Shown one piece after another: positions 1-6,800 of a DNA stretch of 6,942 nucleotides. Below the pieces are notes generated by a model. The model was not told the DNA's origin. It saw nothing but the letters and a program-made list of their open reading frames with translations, and did no database searches. The translations under genes and the position numbers were made by a program. The stretch's first letter is position 1. Every line of letters starts with the position of its first letter. Location: assembly GCA_009784085.1 (NCBI GenBank), contig WRCJ01000079.1:1-6942 (forward strand), written 5' to 3'. The DNA is from Oscillospiraceae bacterium (lineage in GTDB: Bacteria; Bacillota; Clostridia; Oscillospirales; UBA929).

Positions 1-1777
1 CATCGCCTGTCCAGTTTGCGAACTTTTTGCCGGTCGGCGCGGTCCCTGCACGGATGGAAACCGTTTCCCCCTCGGCATACTGTCCGCCGCCGCCGCCGCC
101 CGTTCCCGCGTTTGCGACGGCAACCTGGTACCTGGTTTCCTCTGTAGCGCCGGTGTACTTGGCCGGCCATGACCGGATGTTCCCCGAATAGATCAGGACG
201 TCATTGACATACAGAGGATACGCATTCATATCGGCGCCCGCGTGCCAAAGTACCATCGTGAATCCCAAGTTGCCGATCAGGTTGTGGTCATCGTATCTCC
301 CGACAGCATCCCTTGCGCCGGTGGCGACCGGGTTGGCCATGTCGTTGTAATAGAAGCTGTAGGTGAGTTTGGACGCGCTCTCAAACCGGAACTTGACCGC
401 GTAACGATGCCAACGGCCCGGTTCCGGTATGACGGAGATCTCCCCGCCGTCCTTATCGAAAGCGACCATGCCTCCGTGCCAGTCGGTCAGCGTAAAGTTA
501 TCATACTCCCACGCCCACTGCCCGTACCGGAATGATAAGCACGGCGTGGTCTGCTTGGTGGTGGCATAGAAGGACATCTCGAAAACATAGTCCTCGCCGA
601 TTCTGTATTGATCCACAACTTTTTTCCCGGAGGTGTCGAAAATAGTGTTGGCGGCGGAGACTTTGAGCAATTGATCCGCCGAGCCCAGATAGAATGCGTC
701 GGCTGACTTAGGCTGTACAATGGCGCTGTTCTGCGCGTACGTGCCGAGAAGAGTCAAGTCATCGCCGCCGTTTTTGAAAGCTCCCAGAGGCAACCTGTCA
801 AAGGTGGCGTTGAGGAGATAGTCGCTTGGCGTGGGGTTATCGTCCATCCATACGGCTGTGACCGTGACATTCCTCGCGGGCATGGTAAAGGACGTTGCGG
901 CGGCGTTCGGGCTGGCAAAGGTCACGCCGTCTCCGATCCAGTGTGAAAACACCTTGCCGGCGGGCGCGGCGCCGGCGTGAATCGCGACCGTAGCACCCTC
1001 GGCGTACTGCCCGCTCCCGGTGGCGCCTGTACCCTCGCTCAAAACGGTGGCTTGATATCTAGCCTCGACCGGTCCCCCGGCATACTTGGCCGGCCATGGC
1101 CGGATGTCCCCGCGGTAGAGCAGAACGTCGTTGATGTACAGGGGGTATTCGGCCAAGCTGAAACCCTCGGCGCCCACCATGATGCCCAGGGAGCCGATCA
1201 GGTCGTCAAAATGGTTGTCCATCTCCCCCGGGACGGCGGCGTCCAGCGTGGCGGCGGCGACCGGCGTCGTCATGTCGTCATAATAGAAGCTGTAGGTGAT
1301 CTTGGATGCCGTCTCAAAGCGGTATTTTACCACATAGCGATGCCACTGGTCGGCCGTCGGCTTGATGTTCGCCGCGTACCCATTTTGATCGCGGGCCCAT
1401 AAGCCGCCGTAATAGTCGGTATTCGCGAAAGAATGCAGCATCCAGCCATTGTACAGGAACAGGAAGTATGGCGTTTGGGTCAAGGTGTTGCCGTCGCCGT
1501 CGACCCTGCCCGGGTTCTTGTAATAGAAGGACAGCTCGAAGACATAGTCCTCGCCGATTCTATACTCCTGCAAAACATCGGTGCCTGTGGTGTCAAAGAG
1601 CCAGTCCCGCGCATAAACCTCGAGTAGCTGATCCCCGCCGCCCAAGTAGAACGGGGAGGCGGGTTCCGGCTGAACTATTTTGCTGTCCCGGGCGTACGTG
1701 CCGGGGCGCATGTTCAGGCCGTCGTCGCCGGGCTTGAACGGGCCGGGGTTCAGCCGGTCAAAGGTGGCGTTGATGAG
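1..1777 (-). repeat. tandem LamG-like plus InlB-B-repeat-like module, two copies (second partial)
   Basis: Copy 1 covers 1777-818 (320 residues) and copy 2 runs from 817 to the left edge. The starts (LINATFDRL and LLNATFDRL) are exactly 960 bp apart. By the WPAKY and YAEG motifs the offset has fallen to 927 bp, so copy 2 has lost about 11 residues. Shared blocks include IVQP, DQLL, YRIGEDYVFE, TYSFYY, RPWPAKY or RSWPAKY, and QYAEG. The two copies have clearly diverged. They differ more strongly from the LamG-like domain at about 2359-1790, which is not part of the duplication. Confidence 0.85.
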
Positions 1778-2374
1778 GGTATCGGAGGAAATGCGCGTAT
1801 AGACCCATACGTCATCGTAATAACAGACGCCGCCCGACTCTGTGTCGCTGACCATGTATAGGGTCAGGCCGTTCAGCGGCAGTGACTTCTTATAGATCAT
1901 GGATCTCGCGCTGACAAAGGCGCCGTCGTAGTACACCTCATAGCTGATGTTGTCCTGACTGTCGATCATGAACTTGGCCTTCAGGTGGTGCCATTCGCCG
2001 GGTTGTACGGAGATGATGTCGCCGTCATAGCTCCAGAAAGGTTTGCACAGGTTGCCGCCGACACGGCTGTAGACCGAGAACCCTTCGTCTTGGCCAAACG
2101 GCCGGAGAAACAGCTCCGGGGCCATATCGGCGCTGTCGATCATGAACTTATAGTCCGCGTAATACCACCTGTTTTGTTCCATGGAGGAGAGCACGGACGC
2201 GGGGACGGTGAAGCTCGGCTTGGTGGAAGCGTTCTCGACCTTGAGAAGCTTGCCGTCGGCGCCGTAGGCACTCTGGCCGTCAACCACGGTGAAGGTCCCG
2301 CCGCTGGTGCTGCCCTTGATCTGGCCGTCTTCAAAATCATTGTCAAAAAGGAACTGATACTCTGTTTCACTTGG
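1..2374 (-). CDS. C-terminal half of the secreted glycoside hydrolase (LamG-like and InlB-B-repeat-like modules), cut off by an in-frame stop; runs off the left edge
   Basis: This is a stop-free minus-strand frame of 791 codons, in the same phase as the hydrolase that ends at 2375 and directly after its TAA. Read from 2374 leftward it gives a concanavalin A/LamG-like domain (about 2359-1790, beginning YQFLFDNDFEDG), then two copies of a larger module. Each module joins a LamG-like domain (LINATFD or LLNATFD, YRIGEDYVFE, WHRYVVKYRFE or WHRYAVKFRFE, TYSFYY) to an InlB B-repeat-like stretch (QYAEGATV, GKVFSHW, FTMPARNVTVTAVW). Such modules are usually carbohydrate-binding or spacer domains in exported proteins. 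No catalytic domain, signal peptide or anchor is visible here; an anchor could lie beyond the edge. In-frame GTG at 2287 and ATG at 2182 fall inside the first domain and lack a good ribosome binding site, so I read this as a continuation of the upstream protein, either a broken gene or a sequence error. A gene caller might start it at one of those codons. Confidence 0.75.
82..104 (-). repeat. GGC codon repeat (polyglycine) in the second InlB-like module
   Basis: Five to six consecutive glycine codons lie just before QYAEG in copy 2, while copy 1 has GTGATGSGQYAEG at the same place. The trinucleotide run keeps the frame and probably varies in length between strains. It is a flexible hinge between the LamG-like and InlB-like domains. 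Confidence 0.5.
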
Positions 2375-2377
2375 TTA
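2375..2377 (-). other. in-frame TAA interrupting the multidomain hydrolase
   Basis: The codons run ...RTFAP, TAA, PSETEYQFLFDNDFEDG... with no change of frame, so a single codon separates the proline linker from the first LamG-like domain. The rnj gene in this window ends at its expected C-terminus with TAA, so TAA works as a stop here and reassignment is unlikely. A point mutation or a sequencing or assembly error explains it most simply. Confidence 0.8.
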
Positions 2378-4669
2378 AGGTGCAAAGGTGCGCGGCGGGG
2401 GCGGCGGGGGCGGAGGCGGGGGGGGCGGCGGCGTCTCACCTTTGGCCAGGGCGCCTTTGATGACCATCTCGGGTACCGGGAGCCAGTCGGTCGGCCACGG
2501 GTTGTCATAGAATTCGCTGGGCCCGTCCTCAAAGCCCAGGACCAGGTACCGGGTCTCCACTTCGACATTCGCCTCAGCCCAGATCCCCCAGCCGGCGAAA
2601 TCAAACCAGCCGATGCGTTCCCAATCGCCGCCGGCCAGCATGGTCTGTACCTGCGAGCCTGTCATGTCGTTGGGCGGCAAAGCCGGCGCGCCACCGCCCG
2701 TATAGGCGTAGGCCGCGAGCACCTTGCCGGCGGCCAGGGCGCCCTCCCTGTCGTAGACATACAGGTTGGACAGGTTGTACTTGGCGCCCAAGTCGACCAC
2801 CGCGTAACGGTGCATGCTGCCAGGGCTCCAAGCGTTTTGCATATTGGGCGCCGGGTTGGGATTGATATCCGCGCGCCGCTCGTCAAAGAGCAGGCTGGGG
2901 TCGCCGCTGTCCGGTGTCAGCGTCCAGGTATCGAAATTGTGTGGATGGATAAAATCGAAGATCGGGTTGTAATACTCGTCTTTGCCCAGGATCACAAACA
3001 CCGGTTTCTCGCTGATGGACACTGTCACTGACCCGCCCGCGATTCGGTCCGAGATGTCGGTGCGCTCGCCCCACTTCACCTTGTCTTGCAGGGTGACAAG
3101 GGTGGCATGGCTGTATCCGGCCGGGACAGCGACGGTGTAGTCTTGCACGTTGGCGCCGCCCCGGTCGCCTAGGGACGTGGGTAGCCACAGCGCGTAAATC
3201 AGATCGGTGTTCTTCCCGGAGCTGAATTTCAAGGCCCATGGGCCGCCTGTCTCCGTGTCGTTGGCTGCCTGGCCGCCGTCGGCGACAATCTCGATGTCCT
3301 TCAGGGCGGCGTCCTTCAGGACGTTGTTCATGGTTCCGATGTAGTACCAGGATGGCTTGTAATTGGCCGAGCCTTGGATGCCGTATACCAGGCCGCAAGT
3401 GGCGAACCAGTTCGGATTGTACGGGTTGTCGCTGGTGTCTGGGATCATGAACTGCCGGGCGCGATCAATGCCGGCTGCCGCCAGCATCAGGTATTCCCTG
3501 ACCAGCCAGCGCCCTTGCACCTCCGCCCCGGTGAGGCCGGTGTTGACGGTGCCGCTGACCGGAGCCCGGAAAACCGAATACCCGTCGTGGGCGGTGTCCC
3601 AGCCAAACTCAGACAGGTAAACCTCCTTGCCGGGGAATTTCTCTTTGCAGTAATTCACATAGTCACTGACCACCGTAAAGAGGTGATCCTGCTCGGGGGA
3701 CACGCCGGTGGAGACATCTGTGCAGTAAATGTGGCAGCTCAGCACGTCAAAGGGATATTTCTCGTAGCCCTCCTCCGATCCCCCATGGGCGGCCTTCCAC
3801 TGCGCCAGCGTTCGGTTGGCATCGAACCAAGCCAACATGTCCTGCAAGAAATGCCGGTCGTCATTGTCTTTGTTGCCATAAGCCGTCGAGTTGTACATGG
3901 CGCCGGCGATGCCGCCCATGACCAACTTCGCGTTCGGATCGGCCGCTTTAACGCCTACGCCCGGCCCCATGGTGCCCATGTGTCCGTCATAGTCGGCGCT
4001 CAACATAGCCGCGAATTGCGCGCCGTTGAAGCCGTTGAGATTGGGCTCATTGAAATTCTCAAAATACCGCACGTACCCAAGGCCAATCTTCTTTTCGGTG
4101 CCCGCGGCCACGCGCACCAGGTTGGGATCGACGTCCTTGTTGCCTCCGTACCGGGCGGCGAGCTGGAACATGCTCTGGGCATGTCCCAGGTAGGACGCGG
4201 CCACGGCGCTTTGGGTTCCGTCGGGATCCTGATAGTCCGGCCTCGCGCGGTCGCCTGCGGTGCCTTGCACACAGAGGGTGACCTCAATGCCCTTGTCAAA
4301 CATGGTCTTGTAATAATTGTCGAAAACGCCCCAGGTATTCATAAATGTAGCTTGCGGGTTCATACTGGTGATCGAGTTGCTGGCATTGCCGTTTGCGTCT
4401 TCGTACCAGCCCGCTGTCCATTCGGTGAAGCCCAGGGGGTGGTATTCACGGATATTGCCGAAGATCTCGTAGGTGGCCTGATTCTCGTTGAAGAAGCTGT
4501 TGGAGCCTATAAACCCGCCAAAAGTAGGCGCTGTGCCGCCGTCAGGACCGGGCGTCCCTGACACCACCATAACCGGGACCGCCACGAGGGTAGCCAACAG
4601 TGCTAGGCTCAGCAGGATGGTTAACATTCTCTGTCTGCGCGTAAAACCTACGCTTGTTCCCATGTTCAT
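2375..4669 (-). CDS. secreted glycoside hydrolase, clan GH-A-like TIM barrel with discoidin-like domain and proline linker
   Basis: This 764-residue exported enzyme probably cleaves an extracellular polysaccharide or glycoside; the substrate and numbered GH family cannot be told by eye. Residues 1-38 form a signal peptide: RRQR followed by a hydrophobic core (LTILLSLALLATLVAVPVMVV). Residues about 50-460 look like a (beta/alpha)8 hydrolase. FENFNEPN has the Asn-Glu-Pro signature, with E208 as likely acid/base. YLSEFGWDT at 351-359 offers E354 as nucleophile, and HIYC at 313-316 fits a barrel strand. Residues about 470-562 are a beta-sandwich ending KPVFVILGKDE. Residues about 578-740 resemble an F5/8-C or CBM32-like domain (HRYAVVDLGAKYNLSNLYVYD). 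T746 is followed by 13 prolines (747-759), then RTFAP and TAA. A proline linker at a C-terminus is odd, and the frame continues past the stop. ATG 4669 is chosen because GAAGGAGG lies 8 nt upstream; ATG 4663 would be too far. The hydrolase class is firm, details are inferred. Confidence 0.85.
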   Translation of the reverse strand: MNMGTSVGFTRRQRMLTILLSLALLATLVAVPVMVVSGTPGPDGGTAPTFGGFIGSNSFFNENQATYEIFGNIREYHPLGFTEWTAGWYEDANGNASNSITSMNPQATFMNTWGVFDNYYKTMFDKGIEVTLCVQGTAGDRARPDYQDPDGTQSAVAASYLGHAQSMFQLAARYGGNKDVDPNLVRVAAGTEKKIGLGYVRYFENFNEPNLNGFNGAQFAAMLSADYDGHMGTMGPGVGVKAADPNAKLVMGGIAGAMYNSTAYGNKDNDDRHFLQDMLAWFDANRTLAQWKAAHGGSEEGYEKYPFDVLSCHIYCTDVSTGVSPEQDHLFTVVSDYVNYCKEKFPGKEVYLSEFGWDTAHDGYSVFRAPVSGTVNTGLTGAEVQGRWLVREYLMLAAAGIDRARQFMIPDTSDNPYNPNWFATCGLVYGIQGSANYKPSWYYIGTMNNVLKDAALKDIEIVADGGQAANDTETGGPWALKFSSGKNTDLIYALWLPTSLGDRGGANVQDYTVAVPAGYSHATLVTLQDKVKWGERTDISDRIAGGSVTVSISEKPVFVILGKDEYYNPIFDFIHPHNFDTWTLTPDSGDPSLLFDERRADINPNPAPNMQNAWSPGSMHRYAVVDLGAKYNLSNLYVYDREGALAAGKVLAAYAYTGGGAPALPPNDMTGSQVQTMLAGGDWERIGWFDFAGWGIWAEANVEVETRYLVLGFEDGPSEFYDNPWPTDWLPVPEMVIKGALAKGETPPPPPPPPPPPPPRTFAP
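2393..2431 (-). repeat. polyproline linker with G8/C8 homopolymer tract
   Basis: Thirteen consecutive proline codons (residues 747-759) join the discoidin-like domain to what should be the LamG region. The plus strand has eight G in a row at 2418-2425. Runs like this are prone to slippage and sequencing error. A one-base slip would put the ribosome either into a frame ending at a TGA at about 2366-2368 or into a nonsense frame that stays open to about 2140. Neither would restore the LamG frame, because that frame is already the current one. Confidence 0.75.
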
Positions 4670-4677
4670 TTTTTATT

Positions 4678-4685
4678 CCTCCTTC
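4678..4685 (-). promoter_or_regulatory. ribosome binding site of the glycoside hydrolase
   Basis: GAAGGAGG on the minus strand is a near-perfect anti-16S match with an 8-nt gap to ATG 4669. It fixes that start. It begins directly next to the stop codon of the small upstream reading frame (TAA at 4688-4686), an arrangement that favours translational coupling. Confidence 0.85.
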
Positions 4686-4763
4686 TTAAGTGAAATACGT
4701 TTCCTCAAATGTCTCTCTCTGTCTCTCTCTTCGTTTTTCCGCCTCATTGCCACCGCGAAGCAT
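4686..4763 (-). CDS. putative 25-residue leader peptide upstream of the glycoside hydrolase
   Basis: A small frame opens with ATG at 4763 and ends with TAA at 4688-4686, 16 nt before the hydrolase start. Its ribosome binding site AGGAGGTG (4772-4779) is 8 nt from the ATG and as strong as any in the window. The peptide begins MLRGGNEAEK, continues with an Arg/Glu-rich stretch (RRERQRE), and ends EETYFT. It has no membrane segment, signal peptide or recognisable domain. It lies wholly in the leader transcribed from the promoter at 4857-4885. It could be a leader peptide coupling translation to the hydrolase, or a chance frame whose purine-rich codons come from the GA repeat. I see no run of a single amino acid of the kind used in classical attenuation. 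A weak hairpin at 4777-4796 overlaps part of the ribosome binding site. Confidence 0.45.
   Translation of the reverse strand: MLRGGNEAEKRRERQRETFEETYFT
4711..4730. repeat. duplicated CT-rich decamer (simple repeat) in the leader region
   Basis: GTCTCTCTCT occurs twice in tandem on the plus strand, giving GA-rich RNA on the minus strand. It lies inside the small leader frame, where it encodes the Arg/Glu stretch, and could vary in length by slippage. Confidence 0.6.
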
Positions 4764-4773
4764 TGTGATCACA
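4764..4773. promoter_or_regulatory. 10-bp perfect palindrome TGTGATCACA between ribosome binding site and ATG of the leader frame
   Basis: The sequence equals its own reverse complement. It lies downstream of the hydrolase promoter, so a bound protein could only act as a roadblock or translational block. It is the half-site pair of a CRP/FNR-type operator without the usual spacer, so that identity is doubtful. Part of it belongs to the extended anti-16S match. Confidence 0.25.
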
Positions 4774-4820
4774 CCTCCTGTCGTTTTCGCGGCAGGACGC
4801 AAATGAGATTGTTGTGTGAA

Positions 4821-4850
4821 GTCCCGGTAATTCCCAGTAGAGTACCGGAC
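4821..4850 (-). promoter_or_regulatory. stem-loop at the predicted 5' end of the hydrolase transcript
   Basis: On the minus strand GTCCGGTA (4850-4843) pairs with TACCGGGAC (4829-4821), eight base pairs with one bulged base, around a 13-nt loop. The predicted transcription start is about 4850, so the mRNA would begin with this hairpin. It could protect the 5' end against 5' exonuclease, or act at DNA level as an operator just downstream of the promoter. Confidence 0.45.
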
Positions 4851-4856
4851 ATTAGC

Positions 4857-4885
4857 ATTATATCGTCAAACCACTGGAATGTCAA
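4857..4885 (-). promoter_or_regulatory. perfect sigma-A promoter of the glycoside hydrolase
   Basis: TTGACA (4885-4880) and TATAAT (4862-4857) are both exact consensus hexamers with a 17-nt spacer. The start of transcription should be near 4850, giving a leader of about 180 nt that contains the 25-codon frame. So strong a promoter in front of a secreted hydrolase implies that a repressor keeps it in check; see the overlapping cre-like site. Confidence 0.8.
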
Positions 4886-4893
4886 CGGTTTCA
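4880..4893 (-). promoter_or_regulatory. putative catabolite-responsive element (CcpA box) overlapping the -35
   Basis: The minus strand reads TGAAACCGTTGACA, whose last six bases are the -35 of the hydrolase promoter. It keeps the central CG, the TG and CA ends and most inner positions of the cre consensus TGWAARCGYTWNCW, with mismatches at two positions. CcpA bound there would block RNA polymerase when preferred sugars are present, which suits a polysaccharide-degrading enzyme. No ccpA gene is in the window, so this rests on motif and position alone. Confidence 0.4.
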
Positions 4894-4913
4894 GGGCAAT
4901 GCGTTTTGAAGGT

Positions 4914-4943
4914 GTAGACAAGGGGTAGACAAGGGAAGACAAG
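4914..4943. repeat. 11-bp direct repeats between the divergent promoters
   Basis: GTAGACAAGGG is perfectly repeated at 4914-4924 and 4925-4935, followed by a partial third unit AAGACAAG (4936-4943). An 11-bp period puts the units on about the same face of the helix. The array lies 29 bp upstream of the hydrolase -35 and 27 bp upstream of the rnj -35, so it could be an activator or repressor site for either gene, or merely a small duplication. Confidence 0.55.
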
Positions 4944-4969
4944 CTTATGTATCAACATGGAAAACCATC

Positions 4970-4998
4970 TTTACATTAATCGAGATAACTGCTATACT
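4970..4998 (+). promoter_or_regulatory. sigma-A promoter of rnj
   Basis: TTTACA (4970-4975) and TATACT (4993-4998) each match consensus at five of six bases, with a 17-nt spacer. TGC directly before the -10 gives an extended -10 element. Transcription should start near 5005, leaving a leader of about 43 nt before ATG 5048. Confidence 0.75.
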
Positions 4999-5047
4999 AA
5001 AAGGCGAAACGGATACATTTCCAACGATTGCAGTGAGGGTTGCCCCA

Positions 5048-6706
5048 ATGGCTAATAAACTGAAGATCATCCCGCTGGGCGGGCTCAACGAGATCGGGAA
5101 AAACATGACAGTCTACGAGTACGGCGGCGATATCCTGGTCGTGGACTGCGGCATGGCTTTCCCGGACACCGGGATGTTCGGCATCGACCTCGTCATCCCG
5201 GACATGTCTTATTTGATCAAACACAAAAACCGGGTACGCGCGCTGGTCATCACGCACGGGCATGAAGATCATGTGGGCGCCGTGCCCTTTTTGCTGCAGC
5301 AAATCAATGTCCCCATCTATTGCACGCGCCTGACGGCGGGCCTCATCGATATCAAGCTGCAGGAGTTCAACCTCAGCCATACGACCGATATTTACACGCT
5401 GGAGGCCGGCGAAAGCTTCGAGGTGGGTTGCTTTTCGCTGGAGTTTATCCGCGTGAACCATTCGATCGCCGGGTCGGTCTCGCTGGCCATTACCACCCCC
5501 TTGGGCGTGGTCATCCACTCCGGGGACTTCAAAATCGACTCCACGCCGGTGGGGGACCAGGTCATCGACCTGGCCCGTTTCGGACAGCTGGGGCAGGAGG
5601 GCGTGCTGGCGCTTCTGTCCGACAGCACCAACGTGGAACGTCCCGGCTATGCCATGAGCGAGCGCAAGGTGGGGGAGTCGCTTGACGCGCTCTTTCGGGG
5701 CTGTGACCGGCGCATCATTGTGACCACCTTCGCCTCCAATGTCCACCGGATCCAGCAGATCATCGATGCGGCGGCCAAACACGGGCGGCGCGTGGCCATT
5801 ACGGGACGCAGCATGGAAAACATCCTACGGGTCGCCATAGAGCTCGACTACATGGATATCCCCCCGAACACCATCATGGAGCTGTCCCAAGTCAAGGGCG
5901 TGCCCCGGCACAAGGTTGTCATCGTAACCACCGGAAGCCAGGGCGAACCCATGTCGGCGTTGTACCGCATGGCGATTTCGGGGCATAAACAGGTGGAGAT
6001 CGGCGCGGGCGATCGCGTCATTATCTCGGCCTCCCCGATTCCCGGAAATGAGAAAATGGTCTCCAGGGTCATCAACGAGCTGTTCCGCAAGGGCGCCGAG
6101 GTCATCTACGAGCGGCTGGCCGAGGTGCATGTGTCGGGCCACGCCTGCCAGGAAGAGCTCAAATTGATGCTGGCCTTGACGCGCCCCCGCTATTTCATGC
6201 CGGTTCACGGGGAATACCGGCACCTGCGGGCGCATGCCGCGCTGGCTCGCCTCACCGGCGTGGACAGCAAGCATATCTTCGTCGCCAATGTGGGGCAGGT
6301 GCTTACTATAACTGAGAACAGCGCAAAATTCACCGGCACAGCGCCGGCTGGCCAGCTTCTCATCGATGGGTTGGGTATCGGCGACGTGGGCAACATGGTG
6401 CTGCGGGATCGCAAGGTGCTGGCGGAGGACGGGCTCATCGTGGTCGTGGTGACGCTGGACGCCGAGAACGGGCAGGTGACCGCCGGGCCGGACATCGTCT
6501 CCCGGGGCTTTGTCTATGTCAAGGAGTCGGAGGCCCTGATGGAGGAGATGCGGCGGCTGTGCTTGCGGGCGTTGAACCTGTGCTATGAACAGCACATCAC
6601 CGATTGGAGCGCCATCAAGGCGGCCATTAAGACCGCCCTGTCGGATTATTTATACAAGAAGATCAAACGCAGCCCCATGATCCTGCCGGTTATCATGGAG
6701 AGCTAA
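5048..6706 (+). CDS. rnj: ribonuclease J (metallo-beta-lactamase/beta-CASP family)
   Basis: RNase J is a cytoplasmic zinc-dependent ribonuclease with 5'-to-3' exonuclease and endonuclease activity, central to mRNA decay and rRNA maturation in Bacillota. The 552-residue product is full length. Its N-terminus KLKIIPLGGLNEIGKNM is typical. The metal motif HGHEDH is at 70-75, with further ligands at H138 (VNHSI) and D160 (HSGDFK). SDSTN is at 191-195, the beta-CASP region follows (TTFASNVHR, GRSM, TTGSQGEPMSAL), then HVSGHA at 361-366 and MPVHGEYRHL with H387. The C-terminal domain (from about 450) contains DIVSRGFVYVKES and ends KRSPMILPVIMES, as in the family. ATG 5048 is preferred because GAGGG lies 8 nt upstream; GTG 5033 has no ribosome binding site and would add five atypical residues. 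The gene has its own promoter and no operon partner on its strand here. Whether it matches RNase J1 or J2 cannot be decided from one copy. Confidence 0.97.
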   Translation: MANKLKIIPLGGLNEIGKNMTVYEYGGDILVVDCGMAFPDTGMFGIDLVIPDMSYLIKHKNRVRALVITHGHEDHVGAVPFLLQQINVPIYCTRLTAGLIDIKLQEFNLSHTTDIYTLEAGESFEVGCFSLEFIRVNHSIAGSVSLAITTPLGVVIHSGDFKIDSTPVGDQVIDLARFGQLGQEGVLALLSDSTNVERPGYAMSERKVGESLDALFRGCDRRIIVTTFASNVHRIQQIIDAAAKHGRRVAITGRSMENILRVAIELDYMDIPPNTIMELSQVKGVPRHKVVIVTTGSQGEPMSALYRMAISGHKQVEIGAGDRVIISASPIPGNEKMVSRVINELFRKGAEVIYERLAEVHVSGHACQEELKLMLALTRPRYFMPVHGEYRHLRAHAALARLTGVDSKHIFVANVGQVLTITENSAKFTGTAPAGQLLIDGLGIGDVGNMVLRDRKVLAEDGLIVVVVTLDAENGQVTAGPDIVSRGFVYVKESEALMEEMRRLCLRALNLCYEQHITDWSAIKAAIKTALSDYLYKKIKRSPMILPVIMES

Positions 6707-6753
6707 GCCACCGCCCGCGTTTCCGCCCGCGACGCCGCCCGCGTCACCCGTAG

Positions 6754-6772
6754 GGGCGGCATCCTGCCGCCC
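6754..6772. terminator. GC-rich stem-loop after rnj, possible terminator or repeat palindrome
   Basis: GGGCGGCA and TGCCGCCC form a perfect 8-bp stem with a 3-nt loop, 48 nt after the rnj stop. There is no T-tract on either side, so it is not a classical Rho-independent terminator. The CCGTAGGGGCGGC...GCCGCCCG form is typical of an intergenic repeat. Confidence 0.4.
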
Positions 6773-6800
6773 GCGCGACCACCGCCCGACGGGGGCATGG

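Noticed and set aside
1..2287. Left-hand frame as an independent gene starting at GTG 2287 or ATG 2182
   Set aside because: Both codons cut into the first LamG-like domain, neither has a good Shine-Dalgarno, and no signal peptide would be present for an evidently extracellular protein.
2375..2377. Reassigned TAA codon (alternative genetic code)
   Set aside because: The rnj gene ends with TAA at its expected family C-terminus, so TAA is a working stop here.
1985..3031. 348-codon plus-strand open frame
   Set aside because: It lies opposite the hydrolase, whose minus-strand translation gives clear domains. Its product is a low-complexity, Val/Arg/Gly-rich sequence with no motif, a usual by-product of GC-rich codon use.
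3374..4561. 395-codon plus-strand open frame
   Set aside because: It is antisense to the catalytic barrel, including both NEP and SEFGW motifs, and has no ribosome binding site or recognisable domain.
4488..4928. 146-codon plus-strand frame spanning the hydrolase start and the intergenic region
   Set aside because: It overlaps the signal peptide region, the leader and the minus-strand promoter, and its Ser/Leu-rich stretch comes from the CT repeat. There is no ribosome binding site.
5033..5047. Upstream GTG start for rnj
   Set aside because: There is no ribosome binding site before it, and the added residues (MRVAP) are not typical of the family. ATG 5048 has GAGGG at 8 nt.
4997..5782. 261-codon minus-strand frame opposite the rnj 5' half
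   Set aside because: It is antisense to the HGHEDH domain and would run over the rnj promoter region; no supporting signals were seen.
5825..6595. 256-codon minus-strand frame opposite rnj
   Set aside because: It is antisense to the conserved beta-CASP and C-terminal regions of RNase J; the His/Asp-rich translation is a shadow of that gene.
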